Below are positions 49,788-58,373 of a stretch of 64,000 nt of DNA, piece after piece. The stretch spans positions 29,636,001 to 29,700,000 of the forward strand of contig NC_083562.1 in the NCBI RefSeq assembly GCF_019925205.1, read 5' to 3'. Position 1 is the first letter of the stretch; every line of letters begins with the position of its first letter. The notes below the pieces were generated by a model. That model was not told the origin of the DNA and searched no databases. It was given only the letters and a program-made list of their open reading frames with translations. The translations under genes were made by a program, and so were the position numbers. This stretch comes from Metopolophium dirhodum. Lineage: Eukaryota > Arthropoda > Insecta > Hemiptera > Aphididae.

Positions 49788-49893
49788 GTTGACGAGTTGT
49801 GTCCCTAAAAGTGATATTATGTAATATTATGTTGTTTCATAAATTAAAATGAAAATGTTATTATGAATTCAAATCGCGAAATTTGTCCATTAT
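49788..49893 (+). repeat. Second left-type MULE terminal repeat
   Basis: GTTGACGAGTTGTGTCCC at 49,788 and AAATCGCGAAATTTGTCCAT then TATATTA up to 49,893 match the two outermost blocks of the MULE ends, but the DNA between them is shortened to about 60 bases. It lies only 320 bases before the transposase start and may be the true left end of the copy that carries the FLYWCH region. Confidence 0.55.
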
Positions 49894-50214
49894 ATTATTA
49901 TAAAAATACCCAGGTATATTGTATAAGACTTTTACCGAATAAAAATCGATTCTGCCCATTATTATTATCGTGTAATGTTGCAGAGATAAGGTGTGCGTGG
50001 AGCTACAACGATTGTCATTGTACGTTTGTACAAGATAACGAACTAAATTATATTATATTATGTATATGTATATGTAACTATATTCGGATATTCCAATATC
50101 ACTAATTTTCGGCGAGGTTCGATAAAATAGTAATACAATATTATGCGAGCTATTCAGTCAAACATAATACGTTGAACGTTCACTGTGGAGCAAGTGACAA
50201 GTGAGAAAAACAAA

Positions 50215-50720
50215 ATGCTTTTGGCAATTGATGGTTACAAAATTTGTTTTCACAAATTATTAGAGTCCGATTTGCAGAGATGGAGATGCACTAAAACGTC
50301 ATTAGTAAGTCTTTTATAAAAATTAATAATGCTACTGAAATAATTGAACGCAAAATTAATCATAATCACGAAAAACGTGAAACTATGTGTGCGAGAGGCT
50401 ATGCAAATTAATTCACAATCAGCTACGTAAGGAAGACGTGGAAACACTAACTTCTTACGACGTTTCTCGTATTTGTGATAGTATGTACCAAGCTCGAGCT
50501 CATATTTTACCAAAGCTACCAAAATCTATTTTTGATATTCATGAAATAATTCAAAATCTACAAATCATATCAAACTGAGGAGGAAAATATGATATTTGTT
50601 AACGATCGTCAACATAATATTATTGGATTTTCCTGTTCTACAAATTTAGAATTATTGGTTAAATCAGAAATTTTGATTTTTTTCCATTTTATAATTATTT
50701 TTATTTTTAATTTAGATATA
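50215..50720 (+). pseudogene. Broken FLYWCH/MULE transposase N-terminus
   Basis: Three frames must be joined. Frame one from ATG at 50,215 gives MLLAIDGYKICFHKLLESD then LQRWRCTK, the FLYWCH zinc-finger core with its Cys. Frame two near 50,305-50,411 gives SFIKINNATEIIERKINHNH, the end of the domain with the paired His. Frame three (50,420-50,578) gives VSRICDSMYQARAHILPKLP then a stop, the linker typical of FLYWCH-MULE proteins. A further shift at 50,589 gives MIFVNDRQHNIIGFSCSTNL, the start of the MULE region before the catalytic core. The catalytic domain itself is absent. At least three frame breaks make it a pseudogene. It is cut by the Jockey insertion at 50,722. Confidence 0.8.
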
Positions 50721-50721
50721 T
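50709..50721. repeat. Target-site duplication, left copy (Jockey)
   Basis: The 13-mer AATTTAGATATAT directly precedes the Jockey 5' end and recurs right after its poly(A) tail. The first two A bases of the right copy cannot be separated from the tail, so the true length is 11-13. Confidence 0.9.
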
Positions 50722-51060
50722 CAGTTCGGTCACGACCGTTGATAATGTAACATCGCGTCTCGCTGTTTATCCTTCTATTCGTGTTAAATTACTATGTTTT
50801 AGTCCGTTTTTTTTAAAAAAAAAAAAAACATTCCACGTATTCAACAGCGTCAATCTTCTGCTCTGCCAACCCCAACACCAAGTCACCAAAAGGAGCGCCT
50901 CCAGCTCATATTCGGTAACAAATTTAATTATACTACAACCTAATTATCATCACGGTTTTACCAAAAATACGGCCGGCCGTCGGGCGGCCGCAGTATCGCA
51001 CGGTCAGCCTTATCGGGCTTCTCCGTAATCTAGCATTAGAACGTACCGTCGTCGTACACC
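50722..51060 (+). promoter_or_regulatory. Jockey 5' UTR with presumed internal promoter
   Basis: The element begins CAGTTCGGTCACGACC. Together with the preceding genomic T this gives TCAGTT, the arthropod initiator consensus, with transcription expected to start within the element's first bases, as established for Jockey-type LINEs. The 339-base leader contains an A-rich tract at 50,815-50,830 and a GC-rich stretch (CGGCCGGCCGTCGGGCGGCC at 50,971-50,990) shortly before the ORF1 start. No downstream promoter element was identified with certainty. Confidence 0.6.
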
Positions 51061-52314
51061 ATGTCAGATAATAAACAACAGTCTAAAACCGTTCCACCTT
51101 TGATTATACAAAAATCTCGTCTACAGAGTGTGTCAAATAATTATGGTACTTCTCAACAAACTCCTGTCCAATCCGACGGGTTCACTACGATAAAAAATAA
51201 AAATAATAAAAACGGTAAACATTCACTGCCCCACTCTCCAAACTCTCCCACTCAACAAAATAAAACATTTGTTTCATCAAATCGTTTCTCTTTGTTTTCA
51301 AATCACTCCGAGCCCTCGGAAATACAAAACGACAACCTAATCGAGATTGATTCAGAACCCGAAACAACCACTCCAGTCATCAAGCCACCTCCGCCTATAT
51401 TCATTCGCGTAGTTAATGATTTCAATGCTTTCTGTAACTCCATCAAAACGTTAACCAAAGGTGAACATTTCTCATGCAAAAGTTCAACCAATGGCATAAA
51501 ACTCTCCACTACTTCAGCAAACTCATACCACGCAGTTATTAAATTTCTGCAAGACTCAAAAGCAGCCTTTCATACTTATCAACTGAAGCAAGATAGAGCG
51601 TATCGTGTAATACTGAGAAATCTCCACCACACCACACCAATAGATGAAATTAAAAATGAATTACTTTCTCACGGTCATCAAACCAGAAATATCACCAATG
51701 TTCTTCAACGTAATACAAAACTTCCTCTCCCGCTCTTTTTTATTGACCTGGAGCCAGCCATCAACAATAAAGACATATTTTCGATCAGTTTTTTGTACCA
51801 CACCAAAATAAAGATCGAAGAACCTCGTGCCAACAAATTAACAATACAATGTCTCCGTTGTCAAGCGTTTGGACACACCAAATCTTATTGCAACCATCCC
51901 CCAAAATGCGTCCGTTGCGGAGCCAACCACCTGTCCACATCATGCCAAAAATCTCAGAATCTTCCAGCAAAATGTGCTCTCTGCAGTGGTGATCACCCTG
52001 CGAACTACCGAGGATGCCCAGTCCATAAGGAATTTCAATCTACTCTACAATCAAAAAAAAACTTTAACCCTCAATCAAATCATGTTCCCCCAACATCTGT
52101 AAACGCTACTTCAATTTCAGCCTCAAACTTCCCCAAAACTTACGCCCAAGCTACCACCGATAACACAAACAATCCAACCAATCCTACAACACATCCAGAC
52201 ATATCCCTCAAACTTTCATCTTTTCTCGAAGAACTAAAAAACCTAATCTGTCCCCTAATCTCTCTACTAACCACTGTTATCAATAAACTTATAGTTTCTA
52301 AAGATGATAAATAA
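51061..52314 (+). CDS. Jockey ORF1 protein: RNA-binding, PRE_C2HC and zinc knuckles
   Basis: A 417-residue nucleic-acid-binding protein that would coat the element RNA in the cytoplasm and help carry it to the nucleus. The first 110 residues are Ser/Asn/Gln/Pro-rich and probably disordered, with a proline run near residues 111-115. Residues about 178-262 form a PRE_C2HC domain (AYRVILRNLHH...PLFFIDLEP...YHTKIKIEEPR). Three knuckles follow: C-x2-C-x4-H-x4-C at 264-277, C-x2-C-x3-H-x4-C at 283-295 and C-x2-C-x3-H-x6-C at 305-319, the usual set for Jockey and I-type elements. The tail is Ser/Asn/Thr-rich with a hydrophobic C-terminal helix (LICPLISLLTTVINKLIV). The ATG at 51,061 is in the context ACC-ATG-T, and the frame is complete. 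The last 11 bases overlap ORF2. Confidence 0.93.
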   Translation: MSDNKQQSKTVPPLIIQKSRLQSVSNNYGTSQQTPVQSDGFTTIKNKNNKNGKHSLPHSPNSPTQQNKTFVSSNRFSLFSNHSEPSEIQNDNLIEIDSEPETTTPVIKPPPPIFIRVVNDFNAFCNSIKTLTKGEHFSCKSSTNGIKLSTTSANSYHAVIKFLQDSKAAFHTYQLKQDRAYRVILRNLHHTTPIDEIKNELLSHGHQTRNITNVLQRNTKLPLPLFFIDLEPAINNKDIFSISFLYHTKIKIEEPRANKLTIQCLRCQAFGHTKSYCNHPPKCVRCGANHLSTSCQKSQNLPAKCALCSGDHPANYRGCPVHKEFQSTLQSKKNFNPQSNHVPPTSVNATSISASNFPKTYAQATTDNTNNPTNPTTHPDISLKLSSFLEELKNLICPLISLLTTVINKLIVSKDDK

Positions 52315-55006
52315 TCACGAAACTATTCTCCACCCGTTATCCATCCTTCTTTGGAATGCAAACGGCCTATTGCAACAAAAAAATGAATTAAAAGCTTTTC
52401 TTACTGTAAACAACATAGATATACTTCTAGTTAGTGAATCCCACCTCACCACACACTCAAATTTTCATATTCCCTGCTACTCAACATACCACTGCGATCA
52501 CCCCGATGGTACTGCGCATGCTGGTTCTGCATTAATAATAAAAACTAACATTAGTCACTCAGTACTTCCACAATTCCAAACTACATACATTCAAGCTACT
52601 AATATAGAAATTTCAATAAACCATGTACCCACTACAATCTCGTCTGTTTACTGTCCACCGGGTCACGCTAACAAAATAACCGACAATGATTTCACTCAGT
52701 ACTTCAAATCCCTCGGTAACACATTTTTATCCGGAGGTGACTTCAATTCCAAACATAATTTATGGGGATCTAGAGTATCCAATACTAGAGGCCTTTCACT
52801 ACACAGATCACTACTTTCTAACAACCTAAAATTCTTATCTCCTCCTGACCCAACGTATTGGCCATCACACTCCAACAGAGTTCCCGACATTCTTGATTTT
52901 TTCATTCATACTCTCCCAAATAACTTCAACTATAATATTGCCAATCTCGCAGACCTCTCGTCTGATCACACCCCTATCCTATTAACTTTAAATAATCAAT
53001 TGGTCTCACTGAAAAAATTCCCCACTCTCACCCCAGGGATAACCGATTGGAAAAAATTCTCCCGCATCGTTGAAAACAATATATCTCTAAACATTTCTTT
53101 AAAATCTACTGAAGAGATAGACTCTGCTGTCTCAACCTTCACCACGTTGATAAAAAACGCCGCCCTTGACTCATCAACCTCCTTACCCTCCAATCGCAAT
53201 AAAAATTTTCTCCCTGATCACCTCTCAAAACTGCTTGTTGAAAAACGCCGAGCCAGAAACCGATGGCACCACACCCACCTCCCCAGTGACAAAAGTCGCT
53301 ACAACAATATTGCGTGCTCCCTTAAAAACCTTCTACGTATTCACAACACAGAAACATACCAAAGATATTTAAATTCTCTATCGAACTCAAACAATTCTAT
53401 TTGGAAAGCTACTAAACAAATCCTAAATAAGAATAAAGTAATACCACCAATTAGATATCCTGACAGATCCTTCGCAAAGACCAACCTAGAAAAATCAAAC
53501 CTGTTTGCCTCTCTCCTAGAAAATAATTTCTCTCCTCATCCCGACGTTAACAACATCGATCACACATCCTTTATTGAAAAATCTCTAACCAATTGCCTTC
53601 CTATGTCGCTACCCACAAAACATACCTCCCCCAGCGAAATCCAATTTATTATCAGTAAATTATCAAACAAAAAATCTCCAGGTCACGACCTCATAACAAA
53701 TCAAATTATTAAACATTTGCCTAAGAAAGCCATTCTTCTCTTAACCTTTATCTTCAACTCAATTCTTCGTCTCTCCCACATTCCTCATTCATGGAAACAC
53801 TCCATAATTATTCTAATTCCAAAACCAGATAAACCTCCTGACCTGCCTTCTTCATATCGTCCTATCAGCCTTTTACCCTCATTCTCAAAAATTCTAGAAA
53901 AGATTATACTAAAGCGAATAAATCCTTTATTAGCAAGCCATAATATAATCCCCCACACTCAATTCGGTTTCAAAAATAAACATTCGTCACTCCATCAAGT
54001 CCACAGAATAATCGACATAATTGCACAAACTCTCGAAAACAAACAGTACTCCACTGGCGTCTTTCTCGACGTAGCTCAGGCGTTCGACCGCGTTTGGCAC
54101 GAAGGCCTACTATATAAAATACGATTTCTACCAGCCCCCCTGTTTTTAACCATAAAATCTTTCCTTCATAACCGATCCTTCGTCGTTCGCTGCGAAGACG
54201 AACTCTCACAAACCCACTACATAAAAGCTGGCGTCCCCCAGGGAAGCATTCTAGCACCTACTCTTTACAATATATTTACCTCCGACATTCCTCACTTTGA
54301 GAACACCACTCTTGCTACTTTCGCAGATGACACAGGCATAATATCGACTAATGTTGACCTAACCATAGCATCCGAAAATCTACAATCCCATCTCAATGAA
54401 CTACAAAATTGGTTCAACTTGTGGAGAATCAAAATAAATCCAAATAAATCTACCCACATAACCTTTACTCTACGTCCAGACCATAGTCCCCCCATGACCC
54501 TCAATAACGTCACGATTCCCAAAGCACATGCCACCCGTTACCTCGGAGTCCATCTCGACAGTAAACTCACTTGGGCAGTTCACATAAAAACAAAAAGGAA
54601 ATCACTTAACTTAAAACTCCACAAAATGAAACACCTTCTCAAATCAAATCTCCCTCTCTACACAAAACTCCTAATCTATAAACAAATTCTCCGCCCTTCA
54701 ATGACTTACGGAATACAGTTATGGGGCACATCCAAAAAATCCAACATTCAAAAATTCCAAGCCTTCCAATCAATTTGTCTTCGTCTCCTCACAAACGCAC
54801 CCTGGTACGTGACCAACCTCACACTCCACTCTGACCTTAAAATCCCATACATAAGCACCCTAGCCTCCCTCTACTATAAATTATTTCACAATAACACAGT
54901 CAACCATCCAAATCCATTCATTTCCAATCTCTCATCCGTCACTCTCCCCGATAACCCTCCACGTCGTCTAAAGCGAAATTGGCCCAGGGACCTCCTCAAC
55001 CAATAA
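52304..55006 (+). CDS. Jockey ORF2 protein: endonuclease and reverse transcriptase
   Basis: A 900-residue polyprotein that nicks target DNA and copies the element RNA from the nick (target-primed reverse transcription). Residues 1-235 are an APE-like endonuclease: LLWNANGL, Glu45 in SESH, GGDFN with Asp146 and Asn148, PDILD with Asp195, and SSDHTPI with Asp221 and His222, so all expected catalytic residues are present. The reverse transcriptase spans about 430-760: KSPGHD, SYRPISLLP, FLDVAQAFD with Asp589, AGVPQGS and the catalytic FADD at 673-676. The thumb-like region has RYLGVHLDSKLTW, and the C-terminus RRLKRNWPRDLL is typical of Jockey. No RNase H is seen. The frame is complete and starts at an ATG inside the end of ORF1, so translation probably depends on reinitiation after the ORF1 stop. 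Confidence 0.95.
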   Translation: MINNHETILHPLSILLWNANGLLQQKNELKAFLTVNNIDILLVSESHLTTHSNFHIPCYSTYHCDHPDGTAHAGSALIIKTNISHSVLPQFQTTYIQATNIEISINHVPTTISSVYCPPGHANKITDNDFTQYFKSLGNTFLSGGDFNSKHNLWGSRVSNTRGLSLHRSLLSNNLKFLSPPDPTYWPSHSNRVPDILDFFIHTLPNNFNYNIANLADLSSDHTPILLTLNNQLVSLKKFPTLTPGITDWKKFSRIVENNISLNISLKSTEEIDSAVSTFTTLIKNAALDSSTSLPSNRNKNFLPDHLSKLLVEKRRARNRWHHTHLPSDKSRYNNIACSLKNLLRIHNTETYQRYLNSLSNSNNSIWKATKQILNKNKVIPPIRYPDRSFAKTNLEKSNLFASLLENNFSPHPDVNNIDHTSFIEKSLTNCLPMSLPTKHTSPSEIQFIISKLSNKKSPGHDLITNQIIKHLPKKAILLLTFIFNSILRLSHIPHSWKHSIIILIPKPDKPPDLPSSYRPISLLPSFSKILEKIILKRINPLLASHNIIPHTQFGFKNKHSSLHQVHRIIDIIAQTLENKQYSTGVFLDVAQAFDRVWHEGLLYKIRFLPAPLFLTIKSFLHNRSFVVRCEDELSQTHYIKAGVPQGSILAPTLYNIFTSDIPHFENTTLATFADDTGIISTNVDLTIASENLQSHLNELQNWFNLWRIKINPNKSTHITFTLRPDHSPPMTLNNVTIPKAHATRYLGVHLDSKLTWAVHIKTKRKSLNLKLHKMKHLLKSNLPLYTKLLIYKQILRPSMTYGIQLWGTSKKSNIQKFQAFQSICLRLLTNAPWYVTNLTLHSDLKIPYISTLASLYYKLFHNNTVNHPNPFISNLSSVTLPDNPPRRLKRNWPRDLLNQ

Positions 55007-55172
55007 TACTAAAATAAAAAAAAAAAAAAAAAAAAATCATCAATTAAAAGTCTAAAATTGAAGTAGTGTTGTTTGGACACTCCCTTCTATCAAGCCGTCC
55101 AGTTTTGTACATAAATCATCAATATTACTTATTGTATAGTTAATACAGATTGTATATATTTTCTTTAATAAA

Positions 55173-55209
<37 letters not shown>
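55007..55209 (+). other. Jockey 3' UTR with two A tracts
   Basis: Directly after the ORF2 stop lies an A tract (55,011-55,036, of the form AAAATAAAAA...). About 130 bases of unique sequence follow, with GTTTGGACACTCCC near 55,070, then AATAAAATAAAAA and the terminal poly(A) to about 55,209. The second tract is the genuine 3' tail because the target duplication follows it. The first may be an older tail now internal, or part of the normal UTR. Confidence 0.75.
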
Positions 55210-55214
<5 letters not shown>

Positions 55215-55222
55215 AGATATAT
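55210..55222. repeat. Target-site duplication, right copy (Jockey)
   Basis: AATTTAGATATAT immediately after the poly(A) tail, identical to the left copy over 13 bases. Confidence 0.9.
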
Positions 55223-55518
55223 TAGTCATAATGATTACCAAACAATATTTATTCTCGTGTAAAAAAAATAAATGTGATATTGTAATGGACAAATTTTATA
55301 CGATTTAAACTTGTAAAAATAGTATAATTTACATTTCTTTCCTAATGTGTGTAAATAATCAAAATTATAAAAATTATTTAGTTAGTTATTTTTACTTTTT
55401 ATTTTATATTAGTTTGATGAAACTCGTGTAATCTAATAAAAACCTAGGGACACGATTCGTGTAACCTAAAAATAACGTAGGGACACAATTCAGTATTTGG
55501 GACACAACTCGTTTGCAA

Positions 55519-56539
55519 CCATTGTTTCGTCATATTTATACCTAATCAATATTATTTATTAAAATAAATAAAAATAAAACAATTACGTATTGGGCAAAAA
55601 TTGAAATTAAACTATTTTTAAAAGACGACTTCTCTTCGGGACCTACCCCTCTTTTTTCGTCGGTGCACAACTCGTGTACCCCTGTTTTATAATATTGGGA
55701 AGTTAACAAACTCATCTTCAACTCTGAACATTACGATGTCCTGCGCCCACGTGAGTCGCGAGACCAGATGATCATACTTTCGAAAACAGCACGCGGCTTT
55801 TAAATAATGATCGTACATGATGCATAAATATTTTCTGGTCAATGTTGAATACTTGAATGTTGAATGTTGATACGTAATTTCCTATAAATTAGTTTTGGTG
55901 GTTTAACATGCCGGTAGTAATTCTATTCGTCTACTGTCATACATTTTAGACGACTACTTAATGTTTGTCTATTTAATTCAACAATTAATATTATCGCTTG
56001 TATACATATGAATGGTGATGTTCACTAACATCGTTCTAATTATGCTATTAAATTTTCTGTATGACTTTCATGTTTTTTCGCAACACATCAAACGACGTAT
56101 ATCGTTTTTTAACGATTTCTGAAAACGAAATTTACAACCATTTAGGTGTACTTACAAAATATTAATGTTTTATTTTTTCCACTACGCATTACCCACGTCA
56201 CTCATAACTTCATCAATTCGTGTTTTAGTTAAAAAGGAACGGCTCACAATCGTACATTTGAAAAACTAAGGCCAGAACGTATACATTTATTTCATGAGTT
56301 TCTAAGTGGATAGATGATATTATTTAGTCAAAATATAGGTACCTACTCCAATGTATTGTGGGTTGATGAAAGTATAATAAATGTTATAATCAAGTAATAA
56401 GGGCGCAATAATTCGTATGGTCGTTAGAAAAACCCCGAACGCAATTATAGCATGTCTCATATCGTAATTCGTATATGTATTTAAATGCAATATGCGTATG
56501 TCAACTATGTTCTGTGTACTTATATCACAAACTCTCTCT
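55519..56539. other. Non-coding stretch after the MULE
   Basis: A further TIR-like word GCACAACTCGTGTACCCC occurs at about 55,664-55,681, in the orientation of the right MULE end, perhaps a fragment of another copy. Otherwise AT-rich without a supported gene. Confidence 0.5.
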
Positions 56540-56663
56540 TTTCAGCACGAGCTAGCTTTTGAAAAGGGAACCAATGCTTTAAATAATCTTTGTATTTTTA
56601 TTTATTTATCTTATAATTATTGTAATTGGTGTCAAATAAATATTATTATTATTTTTATTATTA
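56540..56663 (+). mobile_element. 3' tail of a LINE with (TTA)n end
   Basis: The segment ends with TAATTGGTGTCAAATAAATA followed by (TTA)n units to 56,663. A unique stretch, an AATAAA-like word and a trinucleotide tail are the usual 3' layout of some insect LINEs. Upstream coding sequence is not recognisable, so only a short 3' fragment is present. Confidence 0.45.
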
Positions 56664-56914
56664 TGTTGGGCTAAGCATAGATAATATAGAATGGATAAGG
56701 CCATCAACTTTCTCTGAGCTTTCCCAAATGATATTATATATTTAATTCCATAAACAAGTCATTTTTTTTCTTTTATTATTAAAAATATCATGCATAGCCT
56801 TTTCACGTGTGCGTCTCAATATGAACTGCATTGTCTGCATTCTTCGGAGTGCGCCACGAGGAGGTGAACTGGATTACACTTTACACCCCCAAAAACTTTG
56901 TTCTTGTGATTTTT
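56664..56914. other. Non-coding spacer
   Basis: Short AT-rich spacer between the LINE tail and the next MITE; nothing recognised. Confidence 0.5.
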
Positions 56915-57489
56915 ATTTTAGATTCTGAGCAAAGCGAAGAATGTATCGATTTTACAATAATCTGTGTGTGTGTTTTTTATGTGTATACGAATCTATATAC
57001 GCGCCCCTCCCAGAAAACGTATGGGTGATGGGTGTAGTAATTTCGTGGAAATGAACGAAAACGCATTCCAAGTTGCTAACGGCTAATGCCAGAAACGACT
57101 GAACAGATTTCATTATAAGTTATATACTTATACAGGTGCATAGACAAGGAGGGTGTTTTTATTCCTTTTTTTTAAAAAAAAAGCCGTTGTATTTTAATAT
57201 TTTTCAATTTGATGATGAAGTTACATTCATGTATCCACGGTAATTTATTGTAGAGTTACACCAAAAACAAAAAATTTTTTTTTCCTGGCGATTTTGAAAA
57301 CTACTGGGAGTTTTTTGATTTTGACCCCTCAAAGTACCAACTAGATTCGTTCTCCTATAAGAAAAGATGCTTTTTAAAAAAAATTAAGTATTTTATTGTC
57401 CTAAAAAGTAAAAAGTAATGCCAGACACAAATAAAAATAAAATACATTGCAAAACCAATACATTCATCGCTCCGCTCAGAATCTAAAAT
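56915..57489. mobile_element. TCTGAGCG family, complete MITE of 575 bp
   Basis: The left end is ATTTTAGATTCTGAGCAAAG then GTATCGATTTTACAAT. The right end on the other strand is ATTTTAGATTCTGAGCGGAG then CGATGAATGTATTGGTTTTG. The 45-base ends are inverted repeats with a few mismatches. This is the only copy in the window with both termini clear, so it defines the ends of the family. The interior has no ORF. Confidence 0.8.
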
Positions 57490-57764
57490 CCTTATGAACA
57501 TTTGTTAAAATGTTAATATTATTATTATTAAAAAAATTGTTTGGTAACCTATGGATTGATAACATTTCAAAAGTCTTTGAATAGTCTTTACAGATGTAGC
57601 TTTTTTTAAGAGTCAATTTATTGAACTATTAATAGTATATTACATACTATATTCATTTAATACGACGTATTATTGGAGAACAAATAACAATGGAATATTA
57701 CATTTCTGATAATCCAGTATAATAATTAATTTCCAACCTGTGCGACTATTATTTTGGGTACTAT
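57490..57764. other. Non-coding spacer
   Basis: AT-rich, nothing recognised. Confidence 0.5.
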
Positions 57765-58373
57765 GTCAAGTGTTCGAAAGTCATGTGTTAGAAAGTCAAG
57801 TGTTATAAATTTAAGTCTCATAAGAGTCATGTGTTATAAAACGGATTTCTCATAAAAATCATGTGTTATAATATAATATTATTAGTGTACCTACATACAT
57901 ACATGTTCCTTATCGTTTAATCGTTTTAGCTAAATGTTATCTTTATTTGTTATCCGAGGAATACAAAAAGAGCAGAAAGAAACAGAAGTAACCGTAGAAC
58001 GCTTAATAACAAACTCAACGTCCATTTCCAAAAATACAAACGACCAAAATATCCGACTACAAAATATATGTAAACGATTAGAACAGAACCCTGAGTATGA
58101 TATAAAAGAATTTCTTAAAGCAATTGCTTCAAATTTTAAATTTTAAACATTTTTACAATTATTCCTTTTTTTAAATTGTTTAACATTAACATTTTAATTC
58201 ACACATAATATATAGTTAATTCAATTTTTTATATCTACTGTAATTTTTATAATAGGTACATAACTTTTATGACATATGATTTTTAAGAGAAATATATTTT
58301 ATAACATTTGATTTTTATGACACTTAATATTATAATATCTGACCTTATAACACATGACTTTCTAACACTAGAC
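57765..58373. mobile_element. Long-TIR element of unknown class enclosing an ORF
   Basis: The left 100 bases are made of repeats of a 15-base unit (GTCATGTGTTATAAA and variants such as GTCAAGTGTTCGAAA), about five copies. The right 110 bases contain the same unit in inverted form (TTTATAACACATGAC type). The outermost 33 bases (57,765-57,797 and 58,341-58,373) are reverse complements at most positions. The 390-base interior carries an open frame of 70 codons (next entry). Long, internally repetitive ends are found in MULEs and foldback elements, but nothing here decides the superfamily. Confidence 0.6.
57934..58146 (+). CDS. Unrecognised 70-codon frame inside the long-TIR element
   Basis: The frame follows a TTTAATCGTTTTAG acceptor-like word at 57,917-57,930, so it may be a last exon rather than a whole gene. 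The deduced peptide is Lys/Glu/Asn-rich: a heptad-like central part (QKEQKETEVTVERLITNSTS) and a helix-like end (LEQNPEYDIKEFLKAIAS) ending ...NFKF. No known motif is recognised. The composition looks like the C-terminal part of a regulatory or DNA-binding protein. It could be an element-encoded or captured host fragment. Function unknown. Confidence 0.35.
   Translation: MLSLFVIRGIQKEQKETEVTVERLITNSTSISKNTNDQNIRLQNICKRLEQNPEYDIKEFLKAIASNFKF

Larger units (their letters stand above)
50722..55209 (+). mobile_element. Complete Jockey-clade non-LTR retrotransposon
   Basis: A full-length LINE of about 4.49 kb in order: 5' UTR (50,722-51,060), ORF1 (51,061-52,314), ORF2 (52,304-55,006), 3' UTR and poly(A) (to 55,209), flanked by a 13-bp duplication. 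The clade call rests on the endonuclease-RT layout without an RNase H domain, the PRE_C2HC plus CCHC ORF1 protein, and the C-terminal RRLKR.WPRDL ending. Both ORFs are intact, so the copy could encode its own mobilisation proteins. Its C-rich codon third positions in ORF2 (many CTC, ACC, ATC) contrast with the AT-rich surroundings. It sits in the sense direction of the MULE remnant it interrupts. Confidence 0.93.
48303..55518 (+). mobile_element. Decayed MULE with long inverted ends, host of a Jockey insertion
   Basis: The left end (48,303-48,550) reads GCAAACTAGTTGTGTCCC, TTTTTTTAGGTTGAACGAGT, ATTACACATTAGGTAAAAAT and GAGAAATTTGTCCATT. The minus strand of the right end (55,518 to 55,282) gives the same blocks in the same order: GCAAACGAGTTGTGTCCC, ATTTTTAGGTTACACGA, TTACACACATTAGGAAAG and AAAATTTGTCCATTA. 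Terminal repeats of about 240 bases, with FLYWCH/MULE coding sequence between them, identify a Mutator-like element. A third left-type copy at 49,788-49,893 suggests a nested or rearranged left side. Removing the 4.5-kb Jockey leaves about 2.7 kb, too short for a full transposase. No target duplication was found at the outer ends. Confidence 0.65.

Noticed and set aside
51185..54534. Several open frames on the minus strand and in other frames
   Set aside because: They lie inside Jockey ORF1 and ORF2 and are shadows of those genes.
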